The notes beneath the pieces are model-generated. The model worked only from the letters and a program-made list of their open reading frames with translations, was not told the DNA's origin and did no database searches. From Pristionchus mayeri (Eukaryota > Nematoda > Chromadorea > Rhabditida > Neodiplogasteridae), in NCBI GenBank assembly GCA_036245805.1, contig BTRK01000003.1:42611215-42675214 (forward strand): a stretch of DNA of 64,000 bases, written 5' to 3'. Numbering within the stretch: position 1 is the first letter of the stretch; the number at the start of each line of letters is the position of its first letter. A program made the translations under genes and the position numbers. Below are positions 47,316-59,031 of this stretch, piece by piece.

Positions 47316-47898
47316 CAAGTAAGGCAACTCACGGCCTTCTGGATGAAGGTGGACACATTTGACGTGTTTGAAGGAACTTAATCGCACTAATTTCTGTTAA
47401 GAATACGATCACCTTTGAACTCACTTATTTGAATTATTCAGCTTAGATAAACTGCAATTTGGAGTAGATTTTTTCCTGTAGAGATGAGCTAGCTAGGCAT
47501 CTGGAAATGGCTGTGTGAAAGAATGATTTAGCATTATTGGACTTTGGAAAAGATGGTAATGGAAGCGGTGCTTAAACATAAGGCAAAGTAAAGATAAATG
47601 AGTAATGGTCTGTCTCTCTTCAGTTTGCACGCTCTCTCGCCGGTCAGATAGACGAGAGAGCATGCAAACGGAAGAGAGTTAGAAGATTGCTCAGATAAAG
47701 GTACATCCCATCTTCGAGGTTGAGATCGCGGGAGAACACTGCTAGGCCAGTGGTAAGGCATACTTCACGACAACATTATATTTACGATTGAGCAAAGATG
47801 AACGACGAAAACGAAATGATTTTGTTTAACGATAAAACCATGAAAATGCGTTTATTGTGGGATAGGCAATGGGGATAGCGCAGACTCTCTCTATTTTA

Positions 47899-49249
47899 GG
47901 CACATGCTTACCTTAAATGGCGCAGCAGTCTGATTTTCGTGATGAAGATTGGGAAAAGTAATCGATAAATCGGCGAATAGGGCAGAGTTGTTGATTTCCT
48001 TACAAATATAAATACAAATATCAGCCATTTAAATTTTAAAAAAAATTGGAATGTGAATTTCATATTTTTGAGATTAATTAGTAAATCTCATTAATTAGTA
48101 AATACGTATTGAACGACGTACTTGCATCTGATAGGTGTAGCCGAACGTAGGAACTGCCGCAAAAATTCCGTGAATGAATGGTGTTGCAATCAGTCCACCG
48201 TAAAATGCAACGTTCTTCCAGAACTGAATACAATGTAAGCTTACCGCATACTCCATAATCACTAACTCGAAAATTTGTTTGGACAAGAAATTCGTACGTT
48301 CCCATGTTAACGGAAAGCACAATTGAAAGTGATTGGGTGACAGTCATGAAAAATATAGTCTATAAAGAAATAAATCATGATATTGTGCAAAATATCAAGC
48401 TTACAGATGCGAAATGTACGGTGGCGATCCAGCTTCCGTTCTCCTGGGAAGATTGTAATTGAATCGGGAAATATGTCTTACCTTATAAAAAGAACTACAA
48501 ATGCCGTAAAATGGTATATTCTCCGTAAGTATGGAGCTGAAGGCCGTCAGGATATTCGTGACTGCTGAAAGGTTTTCATAAAGTAAGGAAATAGATCGTA
48601 ATGTGTTAAATTATGAGTTATTTTGGCTATTTTTTAAGTAAACTGGTTCGAAGTTCGTACCCTGGCCACAAAAACGTGCAGGACGAGGGTCCCTTCAGAG
48701 GTTACACTGGTAAAATGAACAAAAAAAGGGTAATTGAACGCAAATGACTTAAAATTTGGACGTCGCTTAATCTCGCATGCACTCGAGATTTTCGACGGGT
48801 ATTTGAATGCCAATCTAGGGCAGTTCATTCCTCCCGTCCCGAGAGGAATGGTCTGACTCTCTTCAAATCGCACGCTCTCTCGTCCATCAGATTGAGCGAG
48901 AGTGTATGATATGGAGAGAGCTAGAACATTCCTCCCATCCCGATCATACTGCGCTCTCAGGTCTCTGCTATCCCGGGCAGCGTTACAAATCAAACTCTAG
49001 TATTGAATGAAAGTGACCGTAGCAGCTTTCTCGAAAACAATGAAAGAATCTTGTTGGCTTGAGCCCAAAACAGCCCTAACGTTTTAATCATACATTTTGA
49101 GCTAATATCGTTCATGTGTTATCGACCGTTCGTGTTGTTGGAAAATGGGGAAAACTGGAAAAAATGCAATGTACTTACCGGATATTCACTGGCATCATTA
49201 GCAGGGTCATTATTGTTGAGCATAGTCTCGCAATTTCGTATCCAGTCAT
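47899..49249 (-). pseudogene. Multi-pass membrane protein, left copy, lacking the last exon
   Basis: Same exons as 51068-52416 read from the minus strand, starting MTGYEIARLC at 49249. The terminal membrane-helix exon (SATLVVQIIINIVMAL in the right copy) lies outside the duplication, so this copy is 3'-truncated. Confidence 0.6.
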
Positions 49250-49270
49250 ACCAACTATAAAAATGATATA

Positions 49271-49375
49271 TCAATACGAGCTATTGGCAGCCATTGGTGG
49301 AGTGCAACTTATGAAGACTACCGACCTATCATCTTCTGAGCGTTTCCGCCTGATAAGATAAATTGATTGATTGAT
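49271..49375. repeat. 105 bp insertion present only in the left arm
   Basis: The left arm reads ATGATATATCAATAC, about 100 extra bases, then GATATCAATACAAATATA; the right arm has only one ATATCAATAC. The insertion contains CGAGCTATTGGCAGCC and GATTGATTGATTGAT and duplicates ATATCAATAC at its edges. Confidence 0.6.
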
Positions 49376-50561
49376 TGATATCAATACAAATATATAAATT
49401 TTTACTGAAAGAAAATACGCGGTGCCGAGGCAACGCCGTTCTTGCGATTCAAAAAGGCTCTCAAGCCGAAGAAATAAAACGTTAATCATCAGAGTTGTTC
49501 GATGAATAGCATCAGCCGCTTCAATAGCGAGAATTAATCTAAAATTGTGATTGTTTCTTTCGGCGAACATCCTGTGATTGCCACGTTTTAGATCAGCACT
49601 TTTCTTTCTTCGAGTTCAAATATTGCAAGCCTAAGCCTGAGAACTCTAAAAAATTGACCGAAGCGACATTCATCTGAGAAAAAACATTATGGCGTACCTC
49701 TGAACGTCCCGTTACTCCCAAGCAGTTTATGTAAGCGATAAATGAACAATCGATAATGAAGTATCGCAGAATTGGACCATCGATTTGTAGTTGATTTGAA
49801 GTTCTTCATTACACGATCGAACTACGAATTGAGCACCCGCATATCCAATACTTGTCGCCCATTCCTCGACCGCATTTTTTTCATTTTGTTCTCGAATCTA
49901 AGATGAGCGGGACATCAACTCATACCATGCACACTGAGTAACACAATATGACGATCTCCCCCTACATGATTCAATTCTTCGCAATTATCTTTCCCTGTAA
50001 AACCTTTCTGAACTTGGAAATCCTATAGGAGAGACTATCTGAGTGAGTGAACATATGCTTGGCAAAGGTGGAAAAATGGAATTTGCCCTAAATGTGTATA
50101 CGTGTAGTACTCAGTGAGCATAGCTCAGGCGTGGTATATTTAGTGCTCTAAGTGGCACATTGAGAAATTGGAGGCACTTCAGACCAAAATAGTGAATTTT
50201 CGAAATTTTTCATTTCGATATCGATCGAAATGATTCATATCACAAAAAAATTGGAAAATTCATATGACAAAAGTTACCAAGTTTTATCCAGATCGTGTTT
50301 GAACTTTGAGAAAAGTCGAAAAATCAACTATTTTTGCATATTTTCTATTACACTTCTTCCAGATGAGTGGTTTAAGACTTTTTTATTCTTGATTCTTGTA
50401 GTACTAACTGAGTACTACCTACCCTAGGAAAAGAAGGAAAATTAAAAATACACCTTTCGTGAAAATCGTGATGAAGCAAGAACAAGTCGAAAAAAGTCAG
50501 TTCATGATAATGCCCAGGAGTTACCGTAACCCAATGAAGTACGAGAACGAATGTTCTGGAG

Positions 50562-50768
50562 TTATCCAACATGTAGTACTCGATGAGTGAATACCACCAG
50601 AATCAATCAAATTTCGATACACATCCGCGCGCGCGAGAGCGCTGATGTTGAAAAGCTACCGTAATATCTCGATAGTTTTAAACATCAGCGCTCTCGCGCG
50701 CGCGGATGTGTATCGAAATTTCATTGATTCTGGTGGTGTTCACTCATCGAGTACTACATGTTGGATAA
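50562..50768. repeat. Hairpin in the spacer of the inverted duplication
   Basis: CAACATGTAGTACTCGATGA ... CGCGCGCGAGAGCGCTGATG is matched by CATCAGCGCTCTCGCGCGCG ... TCATCGAGTACTACATGTTG. The arms of about 85-90 bp are almost perfect. Confidence 0.7.
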
Positions 50769-51067
50769 TTCCAGAACATTCGTTCTCGTATCAGGTTGTA
50801 ACAAAAGTTTTGTCGTATTTTCATATTTTTAACATTTTATCGCAAAACGATTACAAAGTATCATGAAAACGATTACAAAGTATCATTTAGATTAATTCTC
50901 GCTATTGAAGCGGCTGATGCTATTCATCGAACAACTCTGATGATTAACGTTTTATTTCTTCGGCTTGAGAGCCTTTTTGAATCGCAAGAACGGCGTTGCC
51001 TCGGCACCGCGTATTTTCTTTCAGTAAAAATTTATATATTTGTATTGATATCATTTTTATAGTTGGT

Positions 51068-52567
51068 ATGACTGGATACGAAATTGCGAGACTATGCTCA
51101 ACAATAATGACCCTGCTAATGATGCCAGTGAATATCCGGTAAGTACATTGCATTTTTTCCAGTTTTCCCCATTTTCCAACACCACGAACGGTCGATAACA
51201 CATGAACGATATTAGCTCAAAATGTATGATTAAAACGTTAGGGCTGTTTTGGGCTCAAGCCAACAAGATTCTTTCATTGTTTTCGAGAAAGCTGCTACGG
51301 TCACTTTCATTCAATACTAGAGTTTGATTTGTAACGCTGCCCGGGATAGCAGAGACCTGAGAGCGCAGTATGATCGGGATGGGAGGAATGTTCTAGCTCT
51401 CTCCATATCATACACTCTCGCTCAATCTGATGGACGAGAGAGCGTGCGATTTGAAGAGAGTCAGACCATTCCTCTCGGGACGGGAGGAATGAACTGCCCT
51501 AGATTGGCATTCAAATACCCGTCGAAAATCTCGAGTGCATGCGAGATTAAGCGACGTCCAAATTTTAAGTCATTTGCGTTCAATTACCCTTTTTTTGTTC
51601 ATTTTACCAGTGTAACCTCTGAAGGGACCCTCGTCCTGCACGTTTTTGTGGCCAGGGTACGAACTTCGAACCAGTTTACTTAAAAAATAGCCAAAATAAC
51701 TCATAATTTAACACATTACGATCTATTTCCTTACTTTATGAAAACCTTTCAGCAGTCACGAATATCCTGACGGCCTTCAGCTCCATACTTACGGAGAATA
51801 TACCATTTTACGGCATTTGTAGTTCTTTTTATAAGGTAAGACATATTTCCCGATTCAATTACAATCTTCCCAGGAGAACGGAAGCTGGATCGCCACCGTA
51901 CATTTCGCATCTGTAAGCTTGATATTTTGCACAATATCATGATTTATTTCTTTATAGACTATATTTTTCATGACTGTCACCCAATCACTTTCAATTGTGC
52001 TTTCCGTTAACATGGGAACGTACGAATTTCTTGTCCAAACAAATTTTCGAGTTAGTGATTATGGAGTATGCGGTAAGCTTACATTGTATTCAGTTCTGGA
52101 AGAACGTTGCATTTTACGGTGGACTGATTGCAACACCATTCATTCACGGAATTTTTGCGGCAGTTCCTACGTTCGGCTACACCTATCAGATGCAAGTACG
52201 TCGTTCAATACGTATTTACTAATTAATCTCAAAAATATGAAATTCACATTCCAATTTTTTTTTAAATTTAAATGGCTGATATTTGTATTTATATTTGTAA
52301 GGAAATCAACAACTGCCCTATTCGCCGATTTATCGATTACTTTTCCCAATCTTCATCACGAAAATCAGACTGCTGCGCCATTTAAGGTAAGCATGTGCCT
52401 AAAATCCATTGTTTAACGCAGTTTTCTTTCTGTAGAGTGCGACGTTAGTAGTACAGATCATTATCAACATCGTGATGGCTCTTACGATATTGTTGTTCCT
52501 GCTCTTCAGTAAAATGCTCTCTGAGCATATGTATTTACACTTCAACATTAAAATTGTCTGTTTATGA
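51068..52567 (+). CDS. Multi-pass membrane protein, receptor-like (right copy)
   Basis: Exons about 51068-51138 (MTGYEIARLCSTIMTLLMMP), 51611-51656, 51755-51835 (ILTAFSSILTENIPFYGI), 51874-51912, 51958-52050 (FFMTVTQSLSIVLSVNMGTY), 52094-52195 (FWKNVAFYGGLIATPFIHGI), about 52301-52386 and 52437-52567 (LVVQIIINIVMALTILLFLL). Five or more hydrophobic helices with little between them suggest a serpentine chemoreceptor, but I see no family-defining motif. Two junctions (into the third and the seventh exon) do not agree in phase, so this may be a pseudogene. Family A and F repeats fill the large second intron. Confidence 0.5.
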
Positions 52568-53453
52568 CTCTTTGAGGTGTCTACCTTCTCATTTTAAAAC
52601 GAACGGGAAAATGGATAGGGGAGTTAAACGGGAATTCGTGGCCATTTCTCTCGTTGCAATAGGTATGTGCAATTGGACTTCTCCCATCTTAGGGTGTCAT
52701 GTATTTCATAAAAGGTTTAAAAATTAACGTCTCTTACCTATACACATCTCAAAAATCCTTCCCATCATATTCGGCTATTTCCAGAAACACTTCTTGATTT
52801 TGTTCTCTCCCTCGATATACCATCTCTCAGAATTATGCAGCGCGAAATGCGGGAAATTCGACTCCATATCATTCGATCGTATGATTTTAACGTTTTTATG
52901 TGTACGTTCATTACTTGCAGATTTATCTACAGTATCGAAGCTTCCCTTACATCCGTTTTGATAATGTGAATAATTCCCAAATTGTTTGCAAACGTGTTCT
53001 TCTGGAACATCCAAAAGGCGATTTTCTCAAACTGCAATAACTATATCGAGAATCTGAAGCATCGATTCGAATAATTTTGACTTGACCCTCTACAATAATC
53101 ATCGTCAAAGAAAATCTGTTATAATCATATGATAACAATAGCTTTCGTACTGTGCTTTATCGTCCCATGATACACCCCGTGAAGTAATATGCTTGAATAC
53201 ATACAGTGTGCGGTAACATATATGTAAAATATATTCATAATGTTGACCGTTATATTATCATTGTTGATAATAAAGGTAAAATATGACTGACACGGTGAAA
53301 GTAACAACAACCAAAATTAGTGCATTTATTACGAATAAAAATGGGAGCAATTTGAGTTTGGCTTATCAGTTCAACTTCAGCGTGTTCTTATCGCAGCAGA
53401 ACCTGAGTTTTGTTGTATTAGCATTGTACAATATGTATATTTACAAATTGTAA
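52568..53453. other. AT-rich spacer
   Basis: No gene supported on either strand. Confidence 0.4.
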
Positions 53454-55126
53454 ACAGTCGCGCCAGAAAGTGAGTAGACGATTTTTATTTTTTATATAAC
53501 TTTTGTTGTAGCTGATTTCACAATTTGAATGTTGTGGTACTATATACGAAATCCATCGAGGAATAAGATGCGTGCATTGTGTCATCAATTGCATCATCGT
53601 TTGATTGCGTAGTGATGACGCAATCGAATTTCACTTTTCAAACTGGCGTTATTCTTACGCAGATTTTTTCCAGCTTGCCAAACTTTCTTACGTTGGAGAT
53701 AGGACCGAGGCCTAAACAGAAAATTCATTTGAAGTTGCTGCTCGGTCGCACATTGGCTGTATCCTTGCTGCAAAATCGATATCGAAAATTCAGATCCCGA
53801 CTTCTAGACAACCTAGAGACTCGTTTAAGGCACCAAAATTATCGCCGTCGTGAGTCCAGATGATACTGAGAATATAAAAACAATATCTTGAAATTTGCCC
53901 TGAGGCATGAAAAAATCACTTTTTCACATGACCACTTTTTGGAGATTCAAAACTATGTATGAACTGAATATTAAAATCTGGTTTTTGTTTAGTCAGGTTT
54001 AAAATGATTTATACATATGATTCCCAACTTTTTAGAGTGTTTTGATATCTTTTCTTACCGCGGCGATGTTTGAAAAAGTGAAATTTGATTGCGTCATCAC
54101 TACGCAATCAGTTGATGCACGTGATGACGCAATACTCGCATCGTATTCTTCGATGGATATGCTATATAGCGCTACAACATCTAACTTGCTAAGTCAACTG
54201 CAGAAAAAGTTATATGTAATGTTTTATATATATGATTCCCAACTTTTTAGAATGTTTGGATATCTTTCCTATCCGCGGCGATCGTTTTTCGGAAGCACTT
54301 TCCAGTCCCGGACTCGCTATTTTCGTCTGCACTCTCTCTCCAACTTTGCCCAAAGTTATTAAAACATTACAAAAAGCTGGAATACAGTTCTTCAGAACGT
54401 GTTGGACATGTACACACAATAACAAAAGTTTTCCTTAACTTTCTCTCAAACTTGTTTTCGAAGGGACATGCAATCAGGACCATTGTGCACCTCCGAAAAA
54501 CGATCGCCGCGGACCGGAACGATATCCAAACACTCTGAAAAGTTGGAAATCATATATATATATATAATATTTTGAACATGATTAAGCAAAAACCAGATTT
54601 TTAAATACATTTCCCGAAAAGTTATGAATGTCCAAAAAATGGTCATACAAAAAAGTGATTTTTCATGCCCAGAGAGCAAATTGATAGGTTTTGTTTTCAT
54701 ATTCTCAGGATGAACTTTTCTCACGATGCCGATCATTTTGACGGTTTGAACCGATCTCTAGCTTGCCTGGAAGCTGAGTTATTAATTTTCGACATCGATT
54801 TTGCAGGGGCGGGGGGGCTGCAGCCAATATGCGACTCCGCAGCAACTTCTAATTTTTTTTCTGGGTAGGCCTCGGTCACATCTCCAACCTCAGAAAGTGC
54901 GGCGAGTATGAAAAATCTATGTAAGAATAATGGATGTTTTAAAAAGTGTTGTTCGATTGCGTCATCACTACGCAATCAAACGATGATGCAATTGATGACG
55001 CAATGCACGCATCGTATTCCTCGATGGATTTGGTATATAGTACCACAACATCCAAATTGCGAAATCAGCTACAACAAAAGTTATGTCAAAAATAAAAATC
55101 GTCTACTCACTTTCCGGCGCGACTGT
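53454..55126. mobile_element. Non-coding element with 190 bp inverted ends (1.67 kb)
   Basis: Ends ACAGTCGCGCCAGAAAGTGA at 53454 and the complement of ACAGTCGCGCCGGAAAGTGA ending at 55126; homology continues for about 190 bp with few mismatches. Nested inside is a second inverted pair around 54000-54360 and 54480-54660. TGATTGCGTAGTGATGACGCAAT and its complement recur four times. TA on the right (TGTA) and TAA on the left suggest a TA target. No transposase frame, so probably a non-autonomous Tc1-like element. Confidence 0.7.
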
Positions 55127-56093
55127 ATGATAATATTAGAGTAATAACTATTTGAAAAATGTTTAACGATATGATTTGATGAATGTTCGAAACTTTTCAA
55201 CAACCTTTTAAAAAAATTAGATTATCGATGCATAAAAATCAATACGACGCACTGTCGTCTATTTGCACTGCTCCAATATGTGTCAGCCTCGGTAATGAGA
55301 ACTCTTCCAGCAGGACAATCTATATTAGTGACGCCGCAGTGCTAAAAAAAAATATGCGCACAAAATACCCGATGATTGATAGGTTCGATGATAATTTATC
55401 GGTTCAAAAATTTCGATACAAAATATGAAAAAAACTTGCATGATTCATGACAACTTTGCGCTTGTTTTTCAGCATAAAAAATTACTATCCTTTTTCGGGT
55501 CGGCCAGGACTACAGAATTTTGACAGCAGAGCGTCTTTTCTCCTGAGAGGCATACCCTTAATGAATTTAAGTACATTAAAATGCATATTTAGTCAACTAT
55601 TTGCTCGGATTATAAGGGTGAAAACAACACTATTATTCGCGATTCTTTTTTTCAAATTTTTTCAAAATTGTTCGGACTTTTGTCAGGACAGATAAATCAT
55701 TATTCATTATTTTTGTGCAATCTGCTCCTCCAATCTGCTTCTCCAAAAAACGAAAATACAAAACGAAAATTAATAAAAAAAACACTTACAGTCCGAAATA
55801 TTCAACCATTCCTTCCATGTAGCCCAGTGATTTTCCCACCCGAGCGAATTCCGTCGTTCCAGCAGGGCAATCGTGAGATCCGCAGAAGAATGCCTCCCCG
55901 AGCCAGGTGCACTATAGGTATGGCTTCGTAAGAAATGACTCTCTTCAAACTACACACTCTCTCACCGATCAGATCGGCGAGAGAGTGTGTAGTATGAAGA
56001 GACCGTTTCTTTCCAAGCCATCCCTAGTGCACTAAAAGGTTAGAGGTAAAGGTGCGGCCAAGTAAATCGATGTTTTAGTCGACAAGAAACAGC
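55127..56093. other. Spacer with a family A hairpin
   Basis: Hairpin at 55930-56030 (GGCTTCGTAAGAAATGACTC ... GAGAGTGTGTAGTATGAAGA). The rest is AT-rich without a supported gene. Confidence 0.45.
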
Positions 56094-56095
56094 TA

Positions 56096-58261
56096 CAGGG
56101 TGCGGAGAAAGTACTTTGACAAAGTTTAAACTCGAATATTTCATCAGTCCTATCAACCTGTTAATGCATGTTATAACACGTTTTAGTATACCACTCGAGG
56201 TGTTCAATGCGCACTTCAAATAGTATCCCCTAGTAATGACTCGACCCCACCAGTACCGGAAATCCATTATTGACCTTTGGACCCTCGGCGAGTCCCCAGC
56301 TGGAATTTCGAAGAAACTCCGAGTTTCCCGTCAGACCGTTCACAATACCATTTGCCGCTTCAATGCGCTGGGCACGACTAAGTACCGTACTAGAGTGGGT
56401 AGACCTCACACTGCTGTCTACTCGGAAGAACAAGAAAATCGTCCAGAAGCGAGTTGCACGTGATCCCATCCGATCTATGAGAAAGATGGCCCGTGATCTC
56501 GGAATCGACGAGCATTCCGAAATCGTCGACCAGCCATGTTTGAGCTTCTAAAACCGGAACATAGAAGGCGTTTTTGAAGCTCATTCTTCATAGTTGTACT
56601 CACGTCTAAGCATAATATAAATTTCGGATAGTAAACGAGTATATTGATTTCGAAATGGTGAGATGTAACGAATCAAAATTGTCAAGTTACGAGATGACAA
56701 AAATACAATTTTCGAAGAAAAATTGATTTCTTTTGATTTTTCAAGGAAAATTGGTATAATTGGTCAATTGGTTATCTAGTCAAATTTGAATAAAAATGTA
56801 TGTCTAAATGTTTCCCTTCTCAAAAATATTTGAATTTTTAGTTATTGTATCCCGATATATCACGGAAACAGCGAAACGTTGCGATAATATTGTGGAACTA
56901 AGCCATATACATGATATTATACCTCTACGAATCATCACTATTCATTTTCCGAGATTGCAAAAAATCCGGCAAAAGATAGTCGCCGACGGGATTCGAACCT
57001 GAGGTACGAATTGATCACAGTCGGGCGTTAGTACAGTATCTTCGGCACTGAAAATTTTTACCAAAAACGTGATAGGCTTATTCAGCAATAAAAACTGCAC
57101 CATATATGTCGGGATCATATCCTACTAATCAAACTGTCACAGTCAACCAGACCAGAAAAACATAAAAACAGTAGAAAAGTGCACTATTTCGAGTATATTA
57201 CTTTCCTTAGTTGATGAAATTTGATGAAAATCGAGATTTTAGCATAACTTTTTATGCTCTTTCGAATGATGTGCAATTTAATACCGAAATCCAAAATTTG
57301 AAATTATCGATTTTTTGAGGTCAAAATCGATTTTTCGGGTCAACATTTCGGTTGAAGTGTATCCTACCCCCAGACATCATATTCTGAAATTTTCAGCCTT
57401 GGGCGAAAATTCTGGCGAGTTGTGCCATACCCCACTGCGTTCTTAGGGAGACCGTGTTTTAAGGGCCATGGTCTGACTGGCATTTACAAGGAGAAGAGGC
57501 TCAAGAGATGCAACTAGCTCCTAGGGAGGATCGCACATGGCGAACATCTCACGATTCTCTACTCGGATGAGAAGGTGTTCACGGTGGAGCAGGTCTTCAA
57601 CAGCCAGAACACGAGGATCATTGCCAAGTCAAGTCAGCAAGCCAATGCCCGAAGAAGAACTGTCTCACGTGTTTCCCACCCGCAATCGGTGATGGTTTGG
57701 GCAGGGGTCTGTGCGACTGGCAAGACCCCCTCGTCTTCGTCAAGCCCGATGTGAAGGTGGACAAGAACTACTACATCAAGGAGATTCTGGAGAAGAACCT
57801 CCTCCCTTGGTCTCGTTCCCACTTCAAAGGACGTCATTGGACCTTCCAGCAGGATTCTGTCCACGCGCATTCCTCAAAACTGACCCAGAACTGGTGCACC
57901 ACCCATTTGCCCGACTTCATTCCATCCGATGGCCCTCGAACAGTCCGGATCTCTCTTCAGTGCGTGGTCGGTACTGGAGAAGAATGCTTGCTCTGTTCGC
58001 CACCAGAGTTTGGATAGCCTCAAGAAGTCCCTCCAGAATGCATGAGAGAAAATCGATACCCACTACCTGCGATCCGTCATCGAGTCAGTCCCATCTCGTC
58101 TCAAGGCTGTCGTCAAGGCCAATGGAGGTCAAATCGAGTAGTATCATGTTGTCATCTTCCTACTGTCTCTGATAAATAATGTGTTCTGTTTCAAAAAAAT
58201 CGATGCCATTGAGGGAAGATGCATGGTTAAATCCATGTCAAAGTACTTTCTCCGCACCCTG
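56096..58261 (+). mobile_element. DD37D-type mariner (maT-like) element, broken by a 0.9 kb insertion
   Basis: TA-flanked (56094-56095, 58262-58263). Inverted ends CAGGGTGCGGAGAAAGTACT at 56096 and the exact complement ending 58261. Transposase pieces: an HTH region (RKSIIDLWTLGESPAGISKK, 56236 onward), then after a frameshift RSMRKMARDLGIDE. After foreign sequence (about 56515-57450) come LYSDEKVFTVEQVFNSQN, MVWAGVCATGK, WTFQQDSVHAHSSKLTQ and WPSNSPDLSS. Spacing from QQD to the degenerate NPMD position is that of DD37D. Frameshifts and a lost third Asp make it inactive. Without the insertion it would be about 1.27 kb, the normal size. Confidence 0.8.
56515..57450. repeat. Insertion within the mariner element, with a tRNA-like end
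   Basis: Interrupts the transposase between DLGIDEH and GLTGIYKEKR. AT-rich, non-coding. It carries on the minus strand a tRNA-like segment at about 56984-57050: CAGGTTCGAATCCCG B box, and a GCCGA/TCGGC acceptor-stem pairing. Edges approximate; possibly a SINE. Confidence 0.45.
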
Positions 58262-58870
58262 TATGCTAGCTGGTGCAGAAGCGGCGAGAAGCCTAGTTTA
58301 TTGGCCAGCAGAATATGTGAGCGATATGGATTTGGAGATCAGGTCCATTTTTGGCTCGGTCGAGCATTTGGGTGGGATAATGTGGTAGTCCGCGTGCCAA
58401 TGATATCTTGGAAGAGAAGAAGCCAACAAAGAATTAGAGATGCCATTGCACGAAGTGACTCTTTTAATGCTCCGTGCCATCTCGCCTTCCAGGTCGTTAA
58501 TGTTAGTTCTCATGGAAATGATTTGAATTCCGCAAGCAGATATCTCCGAAAATTTAGAGGTTAAAGCTCCACGGAGACCGGAGATGCGGGATGGCGGGAA
58601 TTCAAATATGATGCCATTCCCGTGAGAACTTGCACTTCATTAGAGAGCACCCATAATGAAGAGAGCTAAACTTTTTGCGAGGCTATCGCTACAACCCACA
58701 GAAAACATGTATCCCGTCTACAAGACTGGGTTCTGATGTGGCTCAGCTAGACGTTACTCTTTTTTTAAATTTAAGGTATAATACAAATTTATAGGTTAAT
58801 GTTATAAAAAAATTTTACAATACACTTCTGTACGTTAGATCATCGTAACTGCTACTTATTTTGAGCTTAC
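58262..58870. other. Spacer
   Basis: The open frame 58181-58564 overlaps the end of the mariner and matches nothing I know. No gene called. Confidence 0.35.
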
Positions 58871-59031
58871 CGGTTCAGCTGACATGAAAGGTGCCAGAAG
58901 AGACAGAGCGAAAATAATAGAGAACACTGAAATATTGGTACAATCATTGGTCTGAATAAATTGTGGATATTTAGTGCCATATCAAAGAGAAAAAACAAAT
59001 AGTTACTAACCTTGAAACATTGTAGAAGCAT
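58871..59031 (-). CDS. Possible 5' exons of a small secreted protein
   Basis: Minus strand: ATGCTTCTACAATGTTTCAAG (about 59031-59011), then donor GTTAGT, then an acceptor TTTCAG before about 58928-58871. The second exon is strongly hydrophobic and ends with donor GTAAGC; both readable frames look like a signal peptide (LLFSLCLFWHLSCQ or FALSLLAPFMSAEP). Later exons were not identified. Confidence 0.3.

Larger units (their letters stand above)
47899..52404. repeat. Inverted duplication carrying a membrane-protein gene (arms about 1.5-1.65 kb)
   Basis: Left arm 47899-49545, right arm 50887-52404, outer edges ATTTTAGGCACATGCTTACC and GGTAAGCATGTGCCTAAAAT. Arms are nearly identical except for a 105 bp insertion in the left arm (49271-49375). 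Spacer 49546-50886 is unique apart from a hairpin. The two gene copies are head to head with start codons facing each other. The right arm continues into the last exon of the gene, the left does not. Confidence 0.85.

Noticed and set aside
56984..57050. Functional tRNA gene on the minus strand
   Set aside because: B box is good, but the T stem has mismatches and no clean anticodon arm forms; kept only as a tRNA-like part of a repeat.
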